A stretch of 64,000 bases of DNA from Bombus terrestris. Taxonomy: Eukaryota > Arthropoda > Insecta > Hymenoptera > Apidae. The stretch's first letter is position 1. Every line of letters starts with the position of its first letter. Positions 39,901-50,505 of the stretch are shown here, piece after piece. The position numbers were made by a program, and so were the translations under genes. The stretch covers positions 1,371,001 through 1,435,000 of the forward strand of contig NC_063272.1 of NCBI RefSeq assembly GCF_910591885.1, in the 5' to 3' direction. The notes beneath the pieces are model-generated. The model did no database searches and was not told where the DNA came from. It saw only the letters and a list, made by a program, of their open reading frames with translations.

Positions 39901-42023
39901 GTTGAAAAAACGAAACTCTGGAAACAAATGAAACGCAGAAACAGTACCCGAATCACTTAAAATAATAATTTGAACAAAATAATGTTTAACGCAGATCGAA
40001 GAAATCATCGAAACGCTCGGCCTAAGCGACGCGAGCAATACACAAACCCACTGTCTTAGTGGAGGGCAGAGAAAAAGGCTATCGATTGCATTGGAACTTG
40101 TTAACAACCCTCCGGTGATGTTTTTTGATGAACCAACTTCTGGCTTGGACAGCTCGACTTGTTATCAATGTTTAAGTTTGCTCAAATCGTTAAGCAGAGG
40201 AGGTAATTGTGACAACGAATTTCTTAAATATGAAATCATCGCTATCTCATAATTAGTAATACTGTCTATTGTTTGATAAATGTTTTTATTTCTTCGATAT
40301 CTTAGGAAGGACTATTATATGTACGATACATCAACCAAGCGCTCGACTGTTTGAAATGTTCGATCATTTGTACCTTTTGGCCGAGGGCCAGTGTATATAT
40401 CAAGGAAACGTTGGTGGGCTGGTACCTTTTTTATCGTCAATGGGTTTGGAATGTCCTAGTTATCATAATCCAGCGGATTACGGTAGGTAAAATTATTAAG
40501 TTAAAGACTTGAATATTCATTCAAATTTCATTTAAAAAAGGAAAAACAATTTCGTTTAGTTATGGAAGTGGCATGTGGAGAACACGGAGAATGCGTGCAC
40601 AAATTAGTCATGGCAGTAAATAACGGTAGATGTGCTAATTATCAGCAACATCAAGCTACGATAAATGCAGTGCAAACTGTATCGAATGATATCGCAAAAG
40701 AATCGCCGCAACAAGAAACAAAATCTGAATCTGCTTTAATACCAAACGGTGTGACAAAACAACCGAATGGCGGGACAGTAATCAACATACCAATTTCTTG
40801 TACGACTTCTTTGTTGGACAGTGCGGAGAGTATAGAACAAAAAGTTGGCTTTCCAACGAATAGTTGTACCCAATTTTGGATCCTTCTTAAAAGAATATTC
40901 TTGTCGCAAATAAGAGACATGGTTAGTGTACTTGCACACAGCTTTGTTCAATAGTAATATTTCGTTTGTTTAATGATATTTTATCATTTTTATCGTAGAC
41001 ATTAACGAGAGTAAGGCTGATTTCCCATATAATCGTTGGATTCCTCATTGGTGCAATTTATTACGACATCGGCAATGAGGCCTCAAAGGTAATGAGTAAT
41101 GCCGGTTGCGTCTTCTTTACGGTGATGTTTCTCATGTTCACTGCTATGATGCCTACGATTCTTACGTGTAAGTGAACTACAAGATAAATACTTAAGCCTT
41201 GTCTTTCTATATGTATTAACAACGTTTTTTGATATAGTTCCGACAGAAATGGCTGTATTCGTGAGAGAACATTTAAATTACTGGTATTCTGTGAAAGCTT
41301 ATTATCTTGCGAGAACTTTAGCCGATGTACCCTTTCAAGTAAGTACATATAAGACTTTTTATTTCAACATTTATGTTTTCAATGAACACTCATTTCAATT
41401 AACGTGTTTGTTATTTTTATTGTAGATAGTGTATTCTATAGCATACGTCATTATCGTATACTTCATGACGTCGCAACCATTGGAAACAAATAGATTCATG
41501 ATGTATTTAACTATATGTATATTAACAGCGTTAGTTTCGCAATCCATTGGTTTAGTAATAGGTGCAGCGATGAGTGTAGAGGTACTGTTTTATATTCTAA
41601 TCTATAAAATTTGCTTTTGTGTTATTTAGTGTCATCTCTCGGACCTTAATGAAACGACAAATTTTATCCTTCTTGCAGAGTGGAGTATTTATTGGCCCTG
41701 TATCGTCAGTGCCCATCATTCTGTTCTCCGGTTTCTTCGTCAATTTTGATGCCATTCCAAAATATCTCAAGTTTCTTTCATACGTGAGTTATGTCAGGTA
41801 CAGCTTTGAAGGTGCCATGATTTCTGTATATGGTTATAATCGTGCTAAGCTCAAGTGTTCTGACGCTTACTGCCACTTCAAGAGCCCGACGAAGTTCCTG
41901 GAAGAAATGTCGATGCAAAACGCTGTCTTCTGGCTAGACGCCGTTGCGTTGGCAGGTTTTTTGCTTACCTTGAGAGTGATCGCCTACTTTGTACTGAGAC
42001 TGAAGTTACGATCTCTTCGTTAA
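36960..42023 (+). CDS. ABCG half-transporter, ABCG1/ABCG4 type (ABCG-A)
   Basis: Eleven coding exons: 36960-37120, 38827-39050, 39495-39612, 39707-39896, 39995-40202, 40306-40482, 40560-40921, 40999-41167, 41238-41338, 41426-41581 and 41679-42023. All have GT-AG borders in consistent phase, giving 736 residues. The nucleotide-binding domain comes first: Walker A GPSGAGKS at 151-158, signature LSGGQ at 252-256, Walker B VMFFD plus Glu277, and the switch His309 in CTIHQPS. The NPADY motif follows, then a polar linker, then the membrane domain with about six helices (IIVGFLIGAIYYDIG through VIAYFVLRL). Half-transporters of this type act as dimers; ABCG1/4 relatives export sterols and other lipids, but the insect substrate is unknown. 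The first ATG at 36960 is immediately followed by a second; an in-frame TAA lies upstream in the same exon. It is a tandem paralogue of ABCG-B. Confidence 0.93.
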
Positions 42024-45000
42024 AACACACAGTGGCCGAATATAATTGATGATCATTTGGTCGTCATCGTGTTAGGAATATTCATTTTACCTCAATCTAG
42101 CCCGAACGTGGAAGCTGACAAGTCTTCTTCGGAAATTCGCGGTTACGATTCTAAATTTCGATTGTTTCTCTAAAAATAGAAATACCCGGACATTTATGTA
42201 TCAAAATAACATAACATAGGTACATGCCTGAAAATAGCGCGATGAAATATTTCTTTTTTTTTTTTTTTCATTTGTCGTCAACTATTAAGATTTTCTACTT
42301 TCTACTTACTGGAATTCATCGTCTCATTTACACGCTCATGTTCCAAATGAGAAAATCGCCTTTAAAATGTTCTATTATGAAGGGTGTACAGTGCTTCATT
42401 ACCTCGTGTTTTTTTTGAAAGAACCGAAGTTTAAAAGGAAGCCTTCATTCATAATAACGCATTTCCAAAATCAATTGCAATTAATGTAATTTCTGCCATG
42501 TAAATACAAATTGTAAATGTTGAAGAAAACATTCATATTTCACGCAAACTCAAAGAGATACGTATGTTGTTTCATACGATCAAGTGAGATGACTAACAAT
42601 AGTAGACATAAACGAATGGTACGCATAAAAGAACACAGTTTAGGCATTTTTAACACAATAGAGTGCGCCAGAATTACATTGAAATTGTAAATCATCGATA
42701 ATAGACCGAAAAGAGATCACTGTTGGTACTATACATTCTCAATCGAAGTGCAAACATTTATAGCCAATTATTACAAACTCGCCAGGAGCCTTAGGCCCGT
42801 TCAAGACTCATGGTCCCTCCAACGAGCGCGTGTGCACCACGCGACAGCATAGACTTTTTTTGATAGATAAGCAATAGAATTTACAAATCACGAAAATTAG
42901 AACGGATTCTTTATTGTTCTTATAGATATTTACATCACTACATTCACTTACGATTAGTCTATGCGGGAGGTATCTCGAAGATATACCACTGATGATAAAC
43001 GACCACTAATCGTTTAAACCTAACGGACAAAAAGAAGTTTTAGCCGAAGCATTGAAGTACCAAAAATTAATTTACATATGTATGTCCGATACTTAGGTAT
43101 ATCGGCGAGATACCTATACACATATTTGTACTAAATGATTTCTTACGAGATCGCGAGCAAACCTTATCCATATTGTCATTCCATTTATAGATAATTCAAT
43201 AATTATAACGTTTAAGCGATAAAGAAAAAATGATAAAACATATACTGTAAAAAGCTCACACCTGACCAATCACTAGCTGCCTGTGCGTTTGCTTCTAAGT
43301 CTGGAATGCTGAACATTGTTATACTTATTACGATATAGTCGTTTAATTAACGAGGTGAAGGGAGTATATTATTAAAAAAAAAAAGAAAGAAAAGAAAAAA
43401 TTAGAATTAAAAATGAAAAAAAAAACAAATTAGGCATGTGAGTATGACTTTAACAGGATTATTTCGGTTTTTGGAACTTTTACAAGAATTTTGTTCACGG
43501 CCTATGCATTGTTCTTATCGCTACGGGTTCATTTATTCAAGAACTGGACAAGAAAAAACAGAAGGAAAAAACAAAAAATTTATAGACTTTTCTTTGACTT
43601 ACTTAAATTAGATCTCATTTCATGGCGTTTCGTATTATCTATGTAGTCATGTCATAATCATAATATGTAATCACACAGTTGGAGTCAGAATAATCTTACT
43701 CTCTTATATATTTGATGAGTTTCTCAATTCTGGGCAGAAATAATATATGTAGATTAAAGTATTATCATATAAATATTTTTATATTTCAATATCAAATATA
43801 AATTTGACTTACTGTTAGTACTTTTGATTTAAAGCAAACTTATTATCGTATTTTATCTTTATGGTAGAGGCGAATTATATTAATTGTATTCCGATGTATA
43901 TTTATTACCTTTAATGTAATTGCAACATAATTATGACAGTACTTATTACAGGCATTCTATATGTTTGAAATGTTTCCAGGAATTTGTTCTTCTTTACTCT
44001 TAGACAAGTTGTTTTCGATGTAATATCAATCAAGATATCAATCTATTTCTCTTTATTGAAATTTAAGAATTAATTCGATCACAAATTATCAGACTGTTTA
44101 TTGAATGATAAAGCGGTGTTAAACCGGTGATTTTGCATACAGCTAATACAGTATGCGAAGAAACAATTTATGAATCATGAAGTAAGGATAGAGATAGGAG
44201 TAGGCCAAAAATTTCCTTATTCTTAGATTTGCTGTATAATTATCATTTATATTTCTACTTATTGTTATATGTAAATAAGCAAATTAACCAAACATATAAT
44301 CAAGAGACAACGACGCACTGCAGTATACATAGTATGTATCTATGTGCGAATATTTTGTTATTATTTCAATTTTACCATGGTAAAACATTTAATAATAAAC
44401 GTTATACCATAATCAAATTGTCAAGGTTTAAAATCGACATTACCATATATTTGGATATCGTATGATCATTTATATTTCATTCCAAATGCATTCTAGTAAT
44501 AATAATATGGAATGTCTGTGATTCAGTATCGACAAACATTGTTTGGTGTTTAAAGACAAGCTCTATGAGATGTACATATAAAATGGTATAAGTGTAAGGA
44601 TTGATAAACATGAAGTAATAGGGCATCGAAATTGAATAGATACAGTAAGATAACAGTTATGTTATCATGTATACTGTTATCATGTTTTGAAAATAAAGGG
44701 TGGAATATCTGTTTAGACCTTGGTTCGTATTTATAACATAACAAAAGTAAAATATTCAAAAACCAAAATAAACTATTTAATTCTACCATACTATAGTCAG
44801 CTCTATATTCTTAGTAGTTTTGCTCATAAAAATATATACCAACATATTATGTAGAACCAAGGTTTAAGCGTACGTAATATCGGTACGATGAATTGAAGCT
44901 GGATAAAATTCATATTCGTTTACCATTCATTCTTATTATCGGTTCATTATCTCTTATGACACAAGTTATTGATTATTTTTTCTATGTATAATGCTGCGTA

Positions 45001-46109
45001 ATTGCATTCGCGATTGAGTGAATTATTAACAGATGTAAAGATGGTAAAATGTTAGGTTTAGTGGTTTACACGAACAAAATGTTAGGTTTACACGAATCCG
45101 CGCGTATTGTGTTCAAGGCTCGCGAGAATTGAGACTGTAATAACGAACAAGCAAATTTTTAATTGCACGTGACCATCTTGCGAACAGAACTCTCAAACTG
45201 CTGTTAAAAAACTTGATAGCATAATATCACGTTTGCATATACATAATGTAGATACGCAGCATAAAAAAATTGATTAAGACGTTCTCGCTTTTAGGACACA
45301 TATTCCACACGTACAATGTACAATGTATGTATATTGTCCGACCATGTATCGCATACAATTCATGACACTTTTTTCAAGTATTGTAATTTTATATAAACAA
45401 GAAAGTATACGTGTGTAAGGCTGTGCGTTTGTGTGTGCGATATCGAAAACAAATAAAAATATGTGTATAAAAAAGAGAAACGATATGTACACGCGGGAAG
45501 GAAGATATTACAAATCCTTGCGAAATAAAATTTCCAATATAATATTTCGTGTTTTGAGCAAAGAATGACACGTTTATACTAAAGCACAAATGAATAAAAA
45601 CATCTGTATAATGTGTAAAAACACAACGATGTTACCTTTATTCAAAATGTAATTGTACTGGATATCGATAACGGATCTATCTAGTGCGCTTGAAATATAG
45701 AATTCGAAATTGTAACCGAAAGAATTCGTCAGAAGCACGTGGTGCATAAGCGACCAATCTAATGGAGGAATAGAATTATTTTAAGCTTGCTTTTAGCAAT
45801 GCTGCCAAAGTAAAGCGTCTTTAAGTTTTTCATTTCTTACAATTTAAGATTAGAATGCTGTAAACTATAAAAATTAATTATTTCATTAGAGCATGTCAAA
45901 ATTGTAACGTTAATTCTTTTCTACAAATGTTCTATGTTTTTTTATCACATAATAAGTATTTCGAATATTATTGAATATATATATTCTCAAATTCTATTAG
46001 AAATTGTGTAATTAAGTTGGTAAGCGCAGTTTATAGAATTCGTTGCGAAAGTCATAGTCCACTGTGCAATAACGCATCAGAATTTCAAAAAGTTTGAAAA
46101 TTTAAAGTC
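42024..46109. other. Intergenic region between ABCG-A and RpS28
   Basis: About 4 kb of AT-rich DNA holding the ABCG-A 3'UTR and the RpS28 promoter. It includes a T-run near 42252-42269 and an A-rich tract at 43373-43430. I found no convincing poly(A) signal close to the ABCG-A stop, so its 3'UTR may be long. A TTCTTTTCT string near 45915 resembles the TCT initiator of ribosomal-protein genes. Confidence 0.4.
45046..45096. repeat. Short interspersed direct repeats
   Basis: AAAATGTTAGGTTTA occurs at 45046-45060 and again at 45076-45090. GTTTACACGAA also occurs twice in the same interval, overlapping it. This looks like a local duplication with a small rearrangement. Confidence 0.7.
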
Positions 46110-46307
46110 ATGGAGAAACCTATAGTTCGTGCAAGGGTAGTGAAGGTCCTTGGCAGAACAGGATCCCAAGGACAATGTACTCAAGTCAAAGTTGAATTTT
46201 TGAACGAACAAAATCGGCAGTTAATCAGAAATGTGAAGGGTCCTGTACGAGAAGGAGACATTCTAACACTCTTAGAATCCGAAAGAGAAGCTAGACGGCT
46301 ACGTTAA
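46110..46307 (+). CDS. RpS28: 40S ribosomal protein S28 (eS28), single coding exon
   Basis: A complete 65-residue eS28: MEKPIVRARVVKVLGRTGSQ at the start, then the family core QCTQVKVEFL, RNVKGPVREGDILTLLESER and the basic tail EARRLR. eS28 is a small OB-fold protein of the 40S head, near the mRNA exit channel. The length equals that of the insect protein. There is no intron in the coding sequence. A few N-terminal residues depart from the pattern I know from insect eS28 (Arg at position 7, Val at position 11 where Met is usual). The start context is AAAGTCATGG. It may be the functional gene or an intact retrocopy; the frame is undamaged. Confidence 0.9.
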   Translation: MEKPIVRARVVKVLGRTGSQGQCTQVKVEFLNEQNRQLIRNVKGPVREGDILTLLESEREARRLR

Positions 46308-47132
46308 TGTATACACTTTCTCCTCAAAAACTGAACAAAAGATATACCGGATCTCTCCAGGTATTCATATCCGTCCCCTCGTCTACATAACACAAATTTA
46401 CATCTAAGAGGGGTTTCAAGCAACGTTCAGTAATTTTTTTTAAATTATTAAAATCAATACTGCAAAAGTAAATCGTTAACTGAATACTCATTTCCTAGGT
46501 ATTATGAACAGAAGCTTATTGATATTTGTTTTAAAACTACAATCGAATTCCTATTTTCTTATATGTATACCTATATCTTTAACAAAAAAGCTACATTCAC
46601 GCATACCATTAATGGAAACAGCATGTAAGTACTATCATTGTTCCAGCGTAATTAAAACATATTAAAATTTAAGAAATGAATTGTGTTTATCATTATATCC
46701 TATAAAACAACATCTAATGTAATTTACATTTTTATCCTCAACCTATTGTAATTTTATTTTAACCTGAACAAAAATGTAAGAAAAAAGGAAAACAAATTAT
46801 ATATCTGGAAACATTGTAAATACATATTTCTAAGAACGAAATCAGAAACTACTCGTATTTCTATTCTTTTTTTCGTCTTTTTTTCTACCAACGAACTTCC
46901 TCGTCGGTGCTTACATAGATTATTTATAGATGTCGCGTCCATCAGGCAATACAAAAAAGATTTTACTTTAAAAGTAGAAATAATTATTTCGTCATTTCAT
47001 TTTGGCGAAGATTATATATGTATATATAACAAAAAAAATATATTGTAATATTTTATTTCTATGATTTTGTACTTATTTAATACTTATCTGGGTTATTTTT
47101 ACATATAAGTTGTAGTAAACGTAGTAATATCA
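46308..47132. other. Spacer downstream of RpS28
   Basis: AT-rich. ATTAAA-like strings near 46446 and 46661 could end the RpS28 transcript. No other feature seen. Confidence 0.4.
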
Positions 47133-47221
47133 ACTTCCGGTGGCAGCACTATCAATCCACCTAAGCAACCGTTGGACTTCTTCATTTCAGTTTAGCTTGA
47201 ACTATCGTGGTAAAAGGTCGT
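47133..47221 (+). promoter_or_regulatory. Core promoter: ETS site, initiator and DPE (probable ABCG-B promoter)
   Basis: An ETS/GABP-type site ACTTCCGG occupies 47133-47140. A TCAGTT initiator lies at 47187-47192 (A+1 at 47189). GGTCGT at 47216-47221 falls exactly at +28 to +33 and matches the downstream promoter element consensus RGWYVT at every base. The exact spacing is the defining feature of Inr/DPE promoters. No TATA box is seen. The nearest plus-strand coding gene downstream is ABCG-B, so I assign the promoter to it; a separate non-coding transcript is the alternative. Confidence 0.6.
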
Positions 47222-47461
47222 TTTGCTCTTGTTCAATAATTCTTATATCTTTCAAGGATTGATTTTATTTCTTTTTAATCATAGTAGTTTTTTCATCATC
47301 CTTTTCACTTTTCTTTTTATTTTGTTTCAATTTATAGTATCGTGTTCAAGCTAGACTCCGTATAATCGCGTCGTTCTATATGTTAGTGTTTTTCTTGTCC
47401 ACCGCATGTTTCGCGTCTTCCGTGTGGTGCAGTTTGGTTTCATTGTGACTCCTGAACGATC
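47189..47461 (+). other. Probable 5'-untranslated first exon of ABCG-B
   Basis: Runs from the predicted start at A47189 to the donor GATC|GTAAGTCC. It is less AT-rich than its neighbours. The partner acceptor is likely TTTTTCAG at 53668 or one within the GC-richer block at 52.7-53.1 kb. Confidence 0.4.
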
Positions 47462-47553
47462 GTAAGTCCCCTTTTCACATTTCGCTTCCTTCTATTTACA
47501 CGTCTGTAAGGTGAAAATTGTATACTTTTTGAAAGTAAGGCAAAATGGAAATC

Positions 47554-47564
47554 GCCGCCATTTT
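47554..47564 (+). promoter_or_regulatory. YY1-like site
   Basis: GCCGCCATTTT matches the YY1 consensus. It lies about 365 nt downstream of the predicted ABCG-B start, a position where YY1 sites are common. Confidence 0.35.
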
Positions 47565-48198
47565 CCTTGTTGCTTTGACGCAGTCAAATCTAACAGGGCT
47601 TTTGGCAGTTATTTCTGAAGCGTTACGATTACAAAGATACAATTTGTGCTGCACTTGGTAATAATCGAATTCTCTGAAATTCGAAGATTACTGTGTTGTG
47701 CACCGCCATTACATGACCCGTTTTACGCGGTGATTCGGCAGATATATAGTCTGTTGTTCCTCAACAGCCTCTTTATTTTTAATACGATTCTTAGTAATTG
47801 GGCTGGAGGGATCACACGTGTAAAATCGGTAACCCATTAGGGATCTTTGCTTATTGTAGATGAGCAGAAGCAAGAGAAACGTTAATATCTCTGCAGCGCA
47901 GAGAAACGCAGTTTCCTAGCTTTGTCTCGTCTACAAAATTTGCGTGTAAATGGAATAGCAACACAATTATTGTTTCTATTTCATTTACAATTCTACCTTT
48001 TCCTGTATCCCCGAGACGACGAATCGGGCGTGGTGTGCAACGTAATTAAACTAGCACAATCTCCCATGGTATGGAGATTTCTTATATAGTTTCGTATCGT
48101 TCTGCCGTTATCGTTGGCTCTTCTTTTATTAAGAAGTATGCCATTAAATAACATATAAATTACGCGATTGTACACATCTATCTCCTACCTATCTAGTT

Positions 48199-48492
48199 TA
48201 TTAGCTAGGGACATTAGGGGTTAGCTGAATTTTTAGATTTTAGATAGGGTTTAGTATAAGTTTTAGTTAAGAGATAGCTTTAAAAGAGTTTAGAGGATGA
48301 TTAGCACCTCTACCTCTTTTTCGGGTAGGTCCATTTTTTTGCAAACCGTTCTGTTCCAATTGGAATAAACGGTTAATAGACTGCGATGATGTTTACCGCA
48401 GGTTGTCGAGTTTTTCTGCAAAGGAAGGGTGGATGGGCTCGTTGGAGTTAGGGCGAGTCACTATTTGCAGCAACCTCCTCGTGGTGTGACTT
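48199..48492. repeat. TTAG-rich segment followed by two predicted stem-loops
   Basis: Nine TTAG tetramers occur between 48199 and 48305. They are followed by a nested inverted repeat: AACCGTT at 48344-48350 against AACGGTT at 48368-48374, enclosing the palindrome TTCCAATTGGAA. A further stem is AGTCAC at 48456-48461 against GTGACT at 48486-48491. The block is more structured and GC-richer than its AT-rich flanks. It may be an old repeat or a structured RNA; I recognise no family. Confidence 0.35.
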
Positions 48493-50480
48493 GGGAAATT
48501 TGTATTACTATATAAGTAAACCAAATTTGCTAATGGCTGCAACGTTTTTACATTTTTTAGTGGTCTAACTACATGAAATAAAAGTTACTAAGAATAAACA
48601 TTTGTAATATATAATTTTGTGTATACTTTTTATCCTCAAATAATTACATTATTATGTCCCAAGTTTTCGTGTAAGTATGTATAAGTAATATCCACGCATA
48701 ATTATTATAATTCATATAAATAATTTACATACCTCTCCCTAATCCATGTAGCGACGATAGATTTTGATCGATTGAATTCGCGTTCAGCAAAAAAAAAGTT
48801 GATAGTTTGGCGATATTAATGACTTCCATATTAAAAGATCGAATGAATGTTATAAATAAAATAGACAAATGGGATGATAAGTACGTACGGCGAATGTAAC
48901 TGAGATCCAGAAAGGGGAAGAATAGGTATCTGAGTTTGGAATTCCATAATCTTATCGGTGACCAATCCGCTGATCGAATTTTAGGATGGAAATACTAATT
49001 GTTGATCAAACGACCATACAATCAAAACGTGCATCAGTTAGTCAACTATCTATTGGGATGGTTTATGGAAAGTCGTACTGTGTACTGGTAATGTAAAATT
49101 GTTATATATATATCTCTTTTTTGTATTTTTTCTATTTCTTGTAACCTTAACGATTTGTGTGAAATCTACATACATTGGTAAGTATCGACAAGGTTATATT
49201 ATTTATAGGGATATATACATATATGGGAAATTAGGTATATAGACTTTGTTAGACATAACCTCGAGTTTTTACGATTAAGAAATAATACATGTAATGTGTG
49301 GTATTGTAACTACTAAGTAAATATTTAATTCTTTCTTTGCCTTATTTGAATTAAAACACTTGATTATGTTTTATTAAATCTTCTTGGAAGGCTTGGAATA
49401 ATTATATGCTTCTGAGCGTTGTTCTATTCAATTCAGTCAGGAACAATTGAACGAAATACAATACGCTTAAATCGTTTTCACAAATCTGATAATGTACACA
49501 TGACCCTATGACAATAGCTTTTTAGACACTTTTACTTACTAAAAGTTAGTTTTAGGTAATGTTTATTTTTCGCTTTATGACTATGATGATTTAGTAAAAC
49601 ATTCAGACTCAAATTTTAATATTTCTGTGCAATTATACGTAAATTTCATGAAATCCTTATGTAAAAACCAATGCTAAAGAAATGGTAGAATATATATTAC
49701 TATAACTATCATTTTTGTCTTTCCTGCTTCCTAATATAGTGTACTTGATAATTTTGATAATTTGTAAATGTTAATACATTTACCTCATTATTTTACCGTA
49801 CATTATTTTTTTCTTGTATTGGTCCTAATTGATTATCTTGCATTACAATTTTATATAAGATTTTATATGTATTAAACTTGTTCGATTTGACAACTTATTT
49901 TTGCTCTTTTAGAAAATTGAGTTATTACATTGATATCAATATAAATCTACCCACAAAGATAAAAAGAATTTAATGGTTAGTTGGTGAAAAGTGGAAAACA
50001 GAATAGACACATCACTTCTGTTATCGATGAAAATAATCTGTGAGTTTCTACTTAATAAAAACTACTATCAACGTTCTTCAGAAATGATCTCGCAAGCTTC
50101 TAATAAATGTTTCTTACTGTTTGATTTAATAATTTCATACTAAGTCTTAAAATATAAGTAATTACAGAAGTTCTGTCATTAACGCATTATTCATGTTATA
50201 TAATATATTTTTTTAATACTGATATTATTTTTGAGAAATAAAAGATTGATACGCACGTATGCATACATATATACATACATGTATGAAATGAAAGGATATG
50301 CAATTGGTAAGTGTGTAAATTGCATTGTTTTCGTCATTGTCACGTTACTGAATCTCAAGATGTGTTCGTGATTAAAATTTTAGGACGTTCCGTCAATTTT
50401 TTTCTATTTTTCGAGGTCTGAAACTTCTGATGTGATAATATATCATTGACAATAAAATAATGTTCCAAAAATCACAATGT

Positions 50481-50505
50481 ATACCAGTATATACCAGTAT
50501 ATACC
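50481..50505. repeat. 2.5 tandem copies of ATACCAGTAT
   Basis: The 10-bp unit is repeated exactly, with a five-base partial copy at the end. Simple tandem repeat. Confidence 0.75.
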
